Source: Atrichornis clamosus (lineage: Eukaryota > Chordata > Aves > Passeriformes > Menuridae). From it: a stretch of DNA of 64,000 nucleotides. The stretch's first letter is position 1, and every line of letters starts with the position of its first letter. Shown piece by piece: positions 25,683-37,098 of the stretch. The stretch lies in NCBI GenBank assembly GCA_013400975.1, contig WBMZ01010870.1, positions 124,001 through 188,000 of the forward strand, given 5' to 3'. The notes under the pieces were generated by a model, which saw only the letters and a list, made by a program, of their open reading frames with translations, was not told the origin of the DNA and made no database searches. Position numbers and translations under genes: made by a program.

Positions 25683-26635
25683 TGGAGTCCAGTGTAATTC
25701 TGGAAGATGCTGGTGCACTTCAGCCTGTGCTGCACTGCACTTACTCATCTGCTTTTCTTCAGCCTTCAAGCACTGCAGCAAGACCTACTTTACAACATGA
25801 GCTGCTGAAACCAGGAGCAACACGAAACCTTCCCTTTCAGGAGCTCAGCCAGAGTCTGAATTTGAGTAATGAAAATCTCCTCCTTTGAAACTCACTGTGA
25901 GATTTCAGTTTAGAGCCCTGAGACTGGGTTTTCAGAGGGTGGGTGCCTACATGTCACTCACTTCCATGGAGCTCGGACTAAGAATGAGTGCCTGTGATTG
26001 TACCAGAAATAAACATTCATGTTTGAAAATGTCTTTAAGAAAGGTTTTAGTCTCAAAATATCCAGCATGGAATGAGGACGCTGCATGGTGCTGTGTCCCC
26101 AGAATGAGTAAGAGCTGACACTGCAGAACCTGTCAGGACAGCCCCATGAGCTGGGGCAGTTCCCACTCTCGCCAGGCTTCCAGATATTTTGAATTGTCCT
26201 GAGCAACATCCCAAGACTGAAGTTTCCAGTAAGATGATACCTCTGGCCTATTAAGGAAAGAGCTTTCAAAACAAACTAATCTCTACAAAGGTTTGGGCAC
26301 AGTATTTTTGGAGATGACAATGCCTATTTAGGAAAGGTAAATCACACTTCCAAATTCCCCTTGTTATTTTCTTCCTGCGTACACTGGGCATGGTTTAAAG
26401 GTTTCAATTATCTTATCAATTTGGTATTTGCTTCAAACTAAGTCAGAGCTCTGCTGTCTTTCACAGGGGACTGGGATGCCACATGGATAAGCCACGGCAG
26501 AGACAAGGAAGGAAATACCTGTCAGAAGACAGGGATGAGCAGAAGTGAGACAAACTCATGAAACACACAGGAGAAAGAAAACATCAACGTGAGAAAGAAG
26601 ACCACCCTAAAGCTTGTGAAGCAATCAGATACTAT

Positions 26636-26762
26636 CACAGAATCACAGGGTGGTTTGCGTCGGGAGGGACCTTAAAGCCCATCCCATTCCACTCCCTGCC
26701 ACGGGCAGGAACACCTCCCACCATCCCAGGGTGCTCCAAGCCCCGTCCAACCTGGCCTTGTG
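26636..26762 (-). repeat. CR1 3' fragment, antisense, abruptly truncated
   Basis: Reads tcacagaatcacagggtggt, gggagggaccttaaagccca and ccccgtccaacctggccttg, then stops sharply at about 26760 where unique sequence begins. Confidence 0.9.
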
Positions 26763-28571
26763 CCTCAATCAGTTCTTCAATCTCATTACAAGACCTCACT
26801 GCTAGAGATTTCCTTTCCTGGCCTCCTCCAAGCTGTTCTGAGATAAACTGGTTTATAAACTCTTGTGCTCTGCGTTCAGCTTTATTTAGACTGGTTTAGC
26901 TCTTAATAGCAGAAATCCCATCCAGATACTCCCAGTTTGTCAAAAGATTCTTACGTGCCGCGTTCACTCCCCCTTTTGCAAAGCACCCAAGAGCTCCACA
27001 GAAATGTCTGGATTAGCCTCTCAGATTAATGAACAGATTCTAAAATATTTTTCCCCAAATCACATTATCACTTTCTTACAGAAAGAATTACGTCAATAAC
27101 CTCCTCTCCAAATGAACATCCCATAATTTTTTATAAAGGCACAAATAAAATTAATCTACAAGAGATGCTGTATTATTAAAACATATGTTGAAATCAACAA
27201 TGCTCAAGGCTCTATCATGGCATTTTGTTCTTCATTGGTATTTACATATTATAGTTCTTATGTATTGCCCTGGAAATCAGCTTTGAAGTGGAATGATGAA
27301 TAAATGAAGATTTATTATTACTATCCTTATTAGAGGGATTTTAAAGTCATTAGAGACCAACAAGATATAATAATCATATTATACTCAATCTTCTCTAGAA
27401 CATCTCCTTTGATTGGCCTGCTAACTCAATTATTTAAATAAATATTACAGCAAAATGCAGCATGACTTCTACAGTTCAGGATAAGACGGAAATTTTTATG
27501 TTTTGGTTTCAGTTAACCAGGATTTGTCCTTACAGAATTCTCGGGTTTCATGGTGGGTTTCTTGGTTTTAAACACCAGAGTTTTGAATTTACAGTGAGCA
27601 CCTGGCTCAATGTGTCTGCTCAACTGAAAAAAAGGGTTAAAAGCCAGGGAAGAAATAGGGTACTGGAGATTAATCTTAACCTGCAGTGACTTTTAAGTGT
27701 TAAAAAAAAATTCTCTCAAAAGCAATGATCTCTCAAATAGTCAACAGACTTGGCTTCAACCAATCCCACCAGGAAAACAAGGAAAAAAGATCTAGAGGCT
27801 CTGAGGAAGAGCCAAGGCAGAACTGCACCACTCTGAGAAGCTCAGAAAATTCTCTCTGGATTCAACGTGACATCTAGAGTCAAGCAAAAGCTACTGATAG
27901 GAAAAAAACCCCCCAGCACTGTTTAACTGGAAAGTACAATCCTTACTACTGACTCTTTCTGCCTGCAGGCTGCCTGGGGCTGGTGCTGGAGGAAAGCAGC
28001 AGAGGACTGTTCCCGGCCCAGTGTTGTCACACAGCAAGGGGCAGTTTCCTGTCAGCCACATCCTTCAGCCCCCGCCACCGGGCCAGGGAAGGCAGCACCA
28101 GCACTCTGCTCTTCTCCTTCTGCTCCAAACCCTCATTTCCTGCACTTGTGGCACATCTGAGGCAGTGTGGGTGCCACAGCCATGAAGCTCACACTTGCTG
28201 CTCTGCACAGGCACTGGCTGTCAGCTCAGTCCCCAGCTGCCAACCCTGCCCATGTTCACTGCCCATGCACAGCACGGTCCATGCTCATGGATATTCTCAG
28301 GGTGTTACTGACACTAACACCACATCAGCCACCTTCCAGCCCCACCTGACATCTGTTTCCTTTACTTTGCAGCCTCCTCCACAAAAACTAACCCGATTCC
28401 CTTTCCACTACCTCCTTGCTCCTCACTTCCCTGCCACTCACACTGGTCTTTGCTCTGCCTCATCATCCTGCAGGTCACCTTCAATCCCTACAGGCAGCGG
28501 AGATCCTCTGCTCTTGGCCACTGGCTGGATGAGACACTCCTGTCCCTTCCCAGAAATAAGAAAGGAAACAT

Positions 28572-28692
28572 CAGGGTGCTGAGGCCCTGGCACAGGCTGC
28601 CCAGAGAAGCTGTGGCTGCCCCATCCCTGGAAGAGTCCAACGCCAAGTAGAACAGGGCTTGGAGCAACCCTGGCATAGTGGAAGGTGTCTCT
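28572..28692 (+). repeat. CR1 internal 3' fragment, sense, lacking its tail
   Basis: Reads gtgctgaggccctggcacag, gctgcccagagaagctgtgg, agggcttggagcaaccctgg and catagtggaaggtgtctctg. The usual 3' tail is missing. It sits 1.6 kb 3' (minus strand) of the first coding exon. Confidence 0.9.
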
Positions 28693-30248
28693 GCCTAGAT
28701 AGACTTCAGCTCAACTTCCCCATGCACCCAGTTCCTGACCTAGAAGCTGTCTTTCACCAGCAAGGGAAAGGTGTGACTTCTGTGGTTACATTCAACAAGT
28801 TGCCCAAGTCACAGACTCCAACTCTTTGCTAAAAAAGGATCAGTCATGGGACTGGATCTTCAGCCATGACAAACCACGTACCTAAACTAAAGCATGGGCC
28901 ACAACGTGGTTAACAGCAGGTAGTGCTCCTGACAGTAAAATAGGGAAGGATTAACAGCCCTCAAATGGATCCCAGAATAGCTCAATGATGCTGCTGACAC
29001 CAGTCCAGCTCTATAAGTGGAAGCCTTTTAAAATCCCTTCAATCTTCTTGATCCTCTGACTCCAGAAGCTACTTTAAGTTTCCTGTGATAAAGTTATGTT
29101 CTTCGACCCACAGCATGTGGTTAAACCACCACAAAGTCAAAAGACCAAGACACACATTTTGCCAAAAATTGCTCCCTCACTAAATATTAGCTAAAATCTA
29201 AACTTGAATTCCCTTGAGAAACTGGCAGAATTTTCTGTTCATGACAGCACTTGAAACCTACTTTAAACAACAGCAATGTACTGAGTTCACAATTCCAAAG
29301 TCAGCATGTCCCAGGGAAGTGAAGGAGCACTGAACAGTCCTGTAGATTGCTGAACAACTACTTTCTCTTCAGGTAACACCTCTGGGAATTCTTACTCTGG
29401 GATCCATTGGGAGAGCAAGCAAGCCCTCAGAAAGGCTATAAAAATCCCCAGAGAGGTCTGGTGTACTCAGTACCAATGCACCTGTTTTAAGAAAAACAGT
29501 ACCCAGGCAGCTCATGCACAGCCGACTTAACTTTCAGACAGATCTGGGCAGATCTAGAATTTCAATTCTGAACAGTCTTTCAGGTAATTCCTGATACGTT
29601 AGAAACTCTCAGCCTATACCAACAGAACCTGGGGCGAGAGGAATCATGAAGCTGACTATGATTTTGTCTCCTGTCACTTCACCTTTCCTGGTGCACAAGA
29701 CCTGGAGCACAGCCCAGTTTTCACAGCGAAGCAGATCTTTCCATCTCATCTTCACAGCTTCCCAGTAGTGAACCCCTCAATTTCCAGTTTCATTGTACCC
29801 TCAAACCCTGTTTGCTACAGGATATCAGAACTCATGTTTTATTGCTTTACAGGACAACAGTAGTGAGGAATTACTTTTCTTACTGAACACATTTTTATTT
29901 TCAGGAAATGAGTCAACTATGTTGTTACCCAATGACAGACGTATACCAGAGACACATATCTAAATATATGAGGGGGTCGTGCAACTCGTTGTCTTTGAAC
30001 TATTCCAGGATTTGTGGAGTTGAACACAGTGCAGTACTGCACATCACTTAAAATGTTAATTTTTCACTGAGGATTTCACCTCTGTTTCAAGCGTCACGGT
30101 ACCATCCCCTGGATGGGCCAACTGCTCTATCATCCTGACATTTAACAGGCATTTTGCTTTGGTTTTTTTGTGGAAGTTTAAGGCTCCCACACACACCTTC
30201 CAGAGCGTTCGTGATGCTGCGAGAGAGAAGCAATCCTGCAGCACTTAC

Positions 30249-30342
30249 CCCCAAACACATCTCCGTTCTGGTAGTTCTTGCCCTTCTGAGTTTCCTCTTC
30301 GTTTTGAACAGTAGACACATGCTTGGCGGAGGCACAGCCCAT
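30249..30342 (-). CDS. C1orf21: C1orf21 ortholog, first coding exon (codons 1-31 plus 1 nt)
   Basis: Read on the minus strand, an ATG at 30342-30340 opens a frame starting MGCASAKHVSTVQNEEE and ending NYQNGDVFG. It is followed by a splice donor, GTAAGT, at 30248. From memory this matches the N-terminus of human C1orf21 at 29 of 31 positions (Ala10 to Ser and Ala18 to Thr here). The family is a small vertebrate protein of about 121 residues with no characterised activity that I know of. Gly2 followed by Cys3, Ala6 and Lys7 fits the N-myristoylation pattern, and Cys3 could be palmitoylated, so membrane anchoring is a reasonable inference. The start is chosen because it gives the Met-Gly-Cys terminus and has G at -3 and G at +4. 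The exon ends in phase 1; its last G joins AT of the next exon to make Asp32. The rest of the protein is rich in Lys, Glu, Asn and Gln, with no membrane segment. Confidence 0.95.
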
Positions 30343-30346
30343 AGCT

Positions 30347-30385
30347 TCATTCAGACAGCTCCAGCTGGGCCCAACCACAGATCAT
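30347..30385 (-). promoter_or_regulatory. upstream ORF in the C1orf21 leader (12 codons)
   Basis: The ATG at 30385 has A at -3 and opens 12 codons ending in TGA at 30349-30347. That is four bases before the main ATG at 30342. The TGA overlaps a further ATG at 30350-30348. A uORF ending so close to the start usually lowers initiation at the main start; that role is inferred. Confidence 0.55.
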
Positions 30386-30386
30386 C

Positions 30387-30404
30387 TTAGAGACGCCCGC
30401 TCAT
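30387..30404 (-). promoter_or_regulatory. upstream ORF in the C1orf21 leader (5 codons)
   Basis: A minus-strand ATG at 30404-30402 with G at -3 encodes Met-Ser-Gly-Arg-Leu followed by TAA. It lies entirely inside the inferred 5' UTR exon. Confidence 0.5.
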
Positions 30405-31447
30405 TGCTGCACAGATAATCCACCCTCCTGCGCGGCTCTCACGGCCCTGGGACCTAAACGTGGCAAAGAGAGAGGCAAATATTGACACGAGGTTCCCTCT
30501 GCGTGGGGAGCTTCAAGGAGATGAACACTGGGGTTTGAGAGGAGGAGCAGCAGCAGCACAAGGGCACTGGTGGCCTCCATGGCCTGAGGCTGCTAAAACT
30601 ACATTCAGTAAGATCTGGGACAGGCAGGTCACGATAAAGGGACACCCACCCTGCCTTGGGACAGAGCACAGCAGTTGAACTCAAAGCCTCTTCCAGCCCA
30701 ATCCTTTAATCCATGGCTTGAAGAAAGCAACACACAGATCTGTTTCCCACACAGCCAGCTATGCACACAGAACGCAGACGGGTTTGGAACCATCAATATC
30801 TGCTCCTCCTGCTCCTTTTACCAATCTACCCATCAAGCCAGATTTCTTACAAAGCATTTTACTGATTAAGAGCTGCTAATTGCAAATGTTCAGACACAAT
30901 AACCCCCCTAAATCAATTAAAGATCTTATGTTCCCAGATGTGAAAGGCGATAGCCAGCTGTATTATCCTTTTTCTATGTGTTCATTATTCCACTAAATCC
31001 GTAAAACCTCCACCACTCAAAAAGGCAACTATCCTCACTTTAAGATGGAATAACACTCCCTGAACAGTCCAGATGTCACATAAAACAAAAGGGGGAAGAA
31101 AAATCTGATCTGTAACTGTGATATTTTAGGTTAAAAATAAATCAAATTCAAAACCATGAGCCGTTTAATTGCTAAATGGTTCTGCACTAGAACAAAAACA
31201 GCCTCGAGGTTTGGTGAGATGACCTGGCTTATCTTTCCAAAAGCTAAACTTCTCAGAAGAGAGGAAAATGAGAAACTCCCCTTTTTGCCAAGTTTTTTAG
31301 TTCAGTTATAGCAAAACATCATACACATAATTTCTTAATTAATTACTTCTGAGCATGTACTATACAAGGCTGTAGCTCATTTCACTCCATGCTGACCACA
31401 AAGATTTTATGTGTAAGATCAGACAAGCACTCTTACCTAGGATAGGG

Positions 31448-31504
31448 AGAGGCTGGAATAAGACGATCTTTAAGAACGCTTCCAACCCAAACCACTCTGT
31501 GGGT
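31448..31504 (+). repeat. short CR1 tail fragment, sense
   Basis: Reads agaggctggaataagacgat, ctttaagaacgcttccaacc and caaaccactctgtggg. This is about the last 55 bp of a CR1 element, diverged. Confidence 0.7.
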
Positions 31505-32035
31505 ACAGCAGCATCCATTTCACCAGAAATGTGTAATCCCAAGGCAAACCTTGAGTTGGGTGTCCCTGAGCACACAGCACTGGCAGCACACCTGCCCCGT
31601 GCCAGGGCAGCTCTGTGACACACCAGGACGTGGTCTAGGAGGGTTCTGCTCCTGCCTTCAGAGGGATTTTCCTGCCCATCCCCACAGCCACAGAAATGAG
31701 GACATGGCAGCTGGGCCGAGTGATTCCGCTTCTGCTCTTGCAGCCTGTGGCTTTCACCAAGCAAGGGGAAGGACTCTGGATGCAGAACCACCTCTAACTC
31801 CTACTCACAGAGCAGTGCAGTTCTCCCCTTGGCGAGGGCGTTCCAATGGAGACCTGCTAATCCCTGTTCCAAGCCGCCAACCCTCCCTGTCTCACCTGCA
31901 CTTGTGTGCTCAGTGCACCCCCAACATGCTCTACCCCTGCCTTCCTTCCTCCTGTACGTGCACCATTCTCATTGCCCCATCCTTCTCTTCTCCCTTAGCC
32001 ACAGCTAACTACTCACCCAAAACCACAGGATTTTG

Positions 32036-32212
32036 TAGGATCGTGGAAAGGCTTGGCTTGGGAGAGACTTTAAGCTCACCCAGTCCCACTCCCTGCCATG
32101 GGCAGGGACACCTTCCACTATCCCAGGCTGCTCCAAGCCCCGTCCAACCTGGCCTTGTACACTTCCAGAAATGGGGCAGCCAGTGTTTTGGGCAATTTAC
32201 ACGAGGCATTCA
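32036..32212 (-). repeat. CR1 3' fragment, antisense
   Basis: Reads gggcagggacaccttccact, atcccaggctgctccaagcc and ccgtccaacctggccttgta, then a decayed gggcaatttacacgaggc. It lies 1.6 kb 5' (minus strand) of the first coding exon, inverted relative to 28572-28692. Confidence 0.9.
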
Positions 32213-35200
32213 TGCTGTTAATGGAAGGGAGTGAGTAAACCCCTCTGGAGTGATTTTTTTTAACCCTATATGGTTACATAACTACTTTTTTTCCTCCCCA
32301 AAAAACCCTAGGTTTTACAGGAGAAATCAGTATAAAGCCAGGGAAGCTTTCTGCTTCCTCAAGCAATTGCCAAAGCTGTTCTTCAAACTGTTTAATTCTG
32401 ACTCCTTGCAGCCAAAGCTACAGGAACAAATCACTCTGCAGATGCTTCTGTGCACATGGAGCAGTCGATACCCCGAGCACACCACTCTCATTACAGGGCC
32501 AGGCATCGTAAATCCCAATATGCTCATTTTCTGTGAACTGTACTGGCTGTTCCTCAGTGTCTGCAATTCAGGGAGGGGCACAGCTCACAATTCATCCTCA
32601 CACTGTCTGAGTGGCAGCCTGCACTCACGGGAAACGAGGATCCAAAGGGATTTAAAGCATCGGCCACGCCATGCTTGGACGTAGGTAAAGACACACGGGG
32701 GCATGGGACATGGAGGGACACAGCAGACTGGGAAAGGGAACTGCTAACTGGACCGGAAGTTAAATGTGGACTTATGATCCCAAAGGATGTAAATTTGGTT
32801 GAAGACAAGAGCTTTTAATAGGCCAGCTGAAATAAATGAGGGGGTAAACGTGACCAAGAGAGTCCTTCAGATAAATGCAGGAACCTCCAGGTAAACACAG
32901 CCTGGAACCACTGACTTCTGATTTAAAACACAACCAGTTATATTATTCCAGGGAAAAGGGTGTGGCCAGCTATAGGAAAAGGAGCAAGAAAGGATGTGGA
33001 GGCGTGTGGGTAGGACCCGGTAGGAGGCTGTAGGTGGGGAATCACTGCCCACCACAGCTCGGCATCTCCGGCCCTGAGCAGCAAAACTACATGCACAGAA
33101 TGTTGAATGAATTATGCTCTTGCCTTATTCAGTTATTTTTCCTCTTTCTTTTTCTGTCTCTCAGCAGGGACCGTTCACAAAAGGGAAAACAGCTGCTTAG
33201 TAATAAAACCCAAATGTATCTCACAAAGGAGCAGTGGGTTGGGTTTTGGGAGGGGATTTTTTGGTGAAGCCTTATACAGCCAACAAGCAGCACAACAAAT
33301 TGCAAAATTCTTAATCATGATTAGTGCCCAGGACAGTGATGGTCCCAGGACCATGGAGCTGTAGGAGCCATTGGGAGCAAGGAGACACAGCACGTGATTG
33401 CAGAAGTATAAAGCTCTTTGGGGGAAAAAAGGAAAAAATACCCACAGTCAAATGTCTCCTGCAGCACTGTGGTAACACACACCGAGCTCTAAAAATACGG
33501 TCATGATTAAAGGAAATAAATGGGATATAAGAGCTGGAAGTTTCACCTTTTCCATTAAAGAACAGTAATCACAGCAACATCTGGAAAAGCCGTACCACTA
33601 ATGGCTGGGTTATGGAGGCAACGTCTCCTGGTGCCAGGAAACTGGGCTGAGAAAGCTACTGCAAAATGACCTCCAAGAGAAGTCTAACACACATTTCCAG
33701 GCATGTTCCTTGGACTGCTGTTAGCACAGCGCTGTGAGACACTTGGAGACCTAAACACAACCCAGGGATGGCAGAGAGTTTAATACACACAACAAACAGA
33801 GTGAGAGAAAAGCAGCATTAATGTCACAGGGGATGAAATCTGAGGTACAGGGCAGCACAATGCTCTCCAGTCTCGGGAGACCTCCCCCGGCTGAGGACCT
33901 CAGTGATGTTTGGGAATCACTCCAAAATGAGGTGCTGGTCCTCACTCAGTGGGATGCCTGGCGAAGGCTCTGGGGATGTGAAACCCAGCACTTCACAGGG
34001 CAGAACAACACATCCGTTCCTCCTCCTCCCCCTCTTCGGCACAAATGTAAGCTTCCCTTTTGTCTTCCAGAGCAGTCTGGGGGCACACAGATTTTCAGAA
34101 GCCAAAAATAAGAAGAAAACCTCAAACCATTTGCAGTTCATGTTCACCACCCACCATCACTAATTATCAAGATTTGAGAGGCAATTTACAGGCTCCAATC
34201 TGCAAAATGCTAGTGAGAAAAATCTCTCAGGCAGATCAAAAGTGTCTACACCACCCCCAAACGAAATGCAGCAGGTTTAGGATTAACATCTTACGTGCGG
34301 GTCAGGAGAAGACCAGAGACACTCTCAGATGCTGTACTTTGTACCCCAAGTTTCTTCTGAGCTAAAAACAGGGGAGCTCAACTCTTAGAATAGAAATTAC
34401 CTTTGGAAACCTTAAGCAATTCCTTTTTTCTTTCCTTTGAGGCATGTCTGTGATGTGTTTTTTCTTTTACCAACTCTTTCAACACTTCGTTAAACCACTC
34501 ATCACACCCCCACCTCTTATTTCTGATGGTCAAAGGCTGCATCCTTGACAAAACACATTCTGCTTCCACAAACACTTCATATAAATGGAGGACTTCCAGT
34601 GCTTTCCAACAAATGCACGTTAATTCTTCTATTACCACAGGTGTATTTGTTTTCATCTTTATTGCATTAAGATAACCAATCTTTCATCATTCTCCATGCT
34701 GCAGATACATCTAAAAGTTTCCTTCCGTGTTGACCACACAGGAAATCAGGTTAAAATTTCACAATGCTCAAGGGATCAAAGCAATGAGTTTCATGCAACC
34801 ATGAAAAAACCCTAAGCTACAAAGGAAAAAAACACACTGGCTTTTCCTATGGAACAACCTAGTCCAGGCAGAACTCCAGGATTTAACTTCCTGCTTTTAA
34901 TTACATTTATTTCCTATAAGAAGTAGGCCTGCCTGATTTCCATTTCACTTTTTTCCCCAAAAGAAAGAAAGCAGCAATGAATTCTGAATTTGTCCTGCAC
35001 GAGGGCTGCTGGTAGTCAGCACCTGGGACTTCTCCGCTGCAACATCCCTCTTCCTCAGTCACCCTCCACCACAAAAAATGGCTTTTTGTGTTTTATTCAA
35101 CAGCCAAAAGGCATTTTTTGAGTCAAAAAGAAATAACTTCAGCCTTTGAAGTCCACCAATGGCCTAAGGAGGGAAAGAAAAAAAAGATTTTTAAAAAAAT

Positions 35201-36827
35201 GTGTCATGTAAGGTCTCTTTCTCCTTCTTCAAATTATTCAAATTGGCACGAATAGCACAGTTATGTTGAAAATTAACCCACTGACTTGCTAAATGAGCAG
35301 GGCTCAATGAACAGCAGAACTGCAAACACTCTGGGGCAGTATCTTTCAGTGGCACGAGGGGAGAAGAAAAGTCAAAGTGAGTGGAGATTTCTGTTCCTTG
35401 GGCACCACGGACAGAACACACTCCCCCCCGCCCGCTGGTACCAACAGCCAGGAAATAAAGCATTTTCACCCCTTCTATCAGCTGTCTCCAGGAATATCTC
35501 CGTGTGTTTATTACCACATCTCACCCTCCTACTGGAAAGAGGCTGTCCCGGCCGGGCGGGCAAGTGCAGCAGTAACTGGCTGAGAGGGGAAGGAATTTTT
35601 GGTGGTTCCATAAAATCAGGAACATAGGGAAAACACACCCTGGCTTTGCAGTATCTCACCCAAGCTGCACCAAACCCACCACTGGCACTAAACCAGCCCA
35701 GCTGCCCAGTCAGACAGCGGAGCTGCGGTGTCCTATCTTGGGAAGGTGCACTCAGCACAAATCCCTTCTCCCAGAGAAAACAAGGATAGCGCAGCCTGAC
35801 AGCTAAAAACACCCAACAGTACCAACACAGAAGCTCATCTACCTATTTGTTCCCAGCAGGGAGAGCCTGGTTTGAATTAAGTCTGCTAATTCATATCATC
35901 AGCTTAATACAGGACAGACTTTGCTCCGCTGAGGCTTAGATTACCTTTTTCATCAGCAAAATGAGCTGATTTTCTTTTCTTTTTTAGCAATCAGCATTTC
36001 TGCTGACCCAATACATGGGGTTTTGATGTATTTAAGCAACAAGTGATTTCCAAATAGAAAAGCTCTCAACAGCAACATGATACTTCCCGGGAGCATCTTC
36101 TCCTTCCTCAGACTCTTAAGGAGAAATACCACCAGTAAATCCCTGGGAAGAGATTTCAAACATCACAGAGTAAAACACAAATGAGGAAAGGAAGGGCAAT
36201 TGCATTGCAATCGTCCTCTTCTTTCACACAGGGTGGAGTTAAAATCACACCACTGTGAAAAGTCCACCACCACGTGAGACGTCAGTCACAGGACCTACCA
36301 TTTTTGCTGTTTCCAAAGAAAATTAATTACACTTCAATCTGAAGTTTTTTTAAAACCTCAAATACATTAGCAGTAGTGATACAAAGATTACCACCACCAC
36401 TACAGAATGCAGTTCTAATACCTAATTACTTACTCCCCTTTTTCTATGAGAATTAATAGACAAAATATGGAAGACAGATGAGACTTTATGGGCTGGTAAC
36501 ACTGTAGAATATTTGGCTTTGCTTGCATACAGAGATGGTCTGTTTCTAGTGAGAAAGCTAATTTTTCAAACATATTTCACCTGCACAACCTCTTCTAAAC
36601 CAGTAGCAGTACCAGAGCTTGTCTTTAACATAGAAGGTGGTGCTACTCAACCAGATTTCCAAAGACTCAGGACATTTATCCTCAATACTTTGCAGAAAAA
36701 ACAAGCACTTGCCTTAAAAAATAAGATATGACAACATGCTGAGAACACCTTAAACATTTCCTGCTTCCACAGCAGCCATTGCTGCAGTTGTTAGAAGGAC
36801 ATCACAGAACTGCAGCAGAGATGTTCA

Positions 36828-37098
36828 GAGAATCCTGGAATGGTTTGGGTTGGGAGGGACCGTAAAGCCAATCCCATCCCACCCCCTGCCATGGCCAGAG
36901 ACACCTTCCACTATCCCAGGTTGCTCCAAGCCCCGTCCAACCTGGCCTTGGACACTTCCAGGGATCCAGGGGCAGCCACAGCTTCTCTGGGCACCCTGTG
37001 CCAGGGCCTCACCTCCCTCACAGGGAGGAATTCCTTTCCAATACCCCACCTATCCCTGCCCTCTGTGAGTTTGAAGCCATTCCCTGTTGTCCCATACT
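36828..37098 (-). repeat. CR1 3' fragment, antisense, well preserved
   Basis: Reads gagaatcctggaatggtttg, gggagggaccgtaaagccaa, acacttccagggatccaggg and ctctgggcaccctgtgccag, ending near cattccctgttgtcccata. Confidence 0.93.

Larger units (their letters stand above)
12225..30248 (-). other. C1orf21: C1orf21 intron between the two coding exons (18,024 bp)
   Basis: This tract is bounded on the minus strand by donor GTAAGT at 30248 and acceptor TTCAG ending at 12225. It contains six CR1 copies, a perfect hairpin at 13556-13601, a T-rich run near 20192-20214, an AT/CA microsatellite at 20736-20796, a TATC-type repeat at 24890-24914 and an assembly N at 18367. The stretches 15001-17877, 18391-22256, 22402-25419 and 26763-28571 are otherwise unique. 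I see no exon I can support in them. An extra coding exon is not expected, because the flanking exons join in phase to give the mammalian protein order. Confidence 0.9.
30343..30453 (-). other. C1orf21: C1orf21 5' UTR part of the first coding exon
   Basis: Upstream of the start codon the minus strand runs 111 nt back to a good acceptor, a pyrimidine-rich tract ending CCACGTTTAG with AG at 30455-30454. I infer that the exon begins at 30453. This leader contains three ATGs before the main start. One frame, at 30404-30387, encodes MSGRL then stop. A second, at 30385-30347, has 12 codons then TGA. A third ATG, at 30350, is out of frame and runs through the main coding region. The leader is richer in CpG than the surrounding intron. 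The acceptor position is a prediction from sequence; no transcript is available to confirm it. Confidence 0.7.

Noticed and set aside
27983..28582. 199-codon plus-strand frame, including an internal MKLTLAAL start
   Set aside because: Low-complexity Ser/Pro/Cys composition, runs into a CR1 copy, no splice structure or homology recognised.
30087..30350. 88-codon minus-strand frame starting MKLWAVPPPS
   Set aside because: This is the out-of-frame shadow of the C1orf21 exon, starting at the third upstream ATG and running into the intron. The real frame starts 8 nt downstream.
31551..32234. Longest plus-strand frame (227 codons)
   Set aside because: Its 3' third reads through an antisense CR1 copy (32036-32212) and the rest is Ser/Pro/His-rich with no family resemblance. 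It is a chance frame in GC-rich repeat-adjacent DNA.
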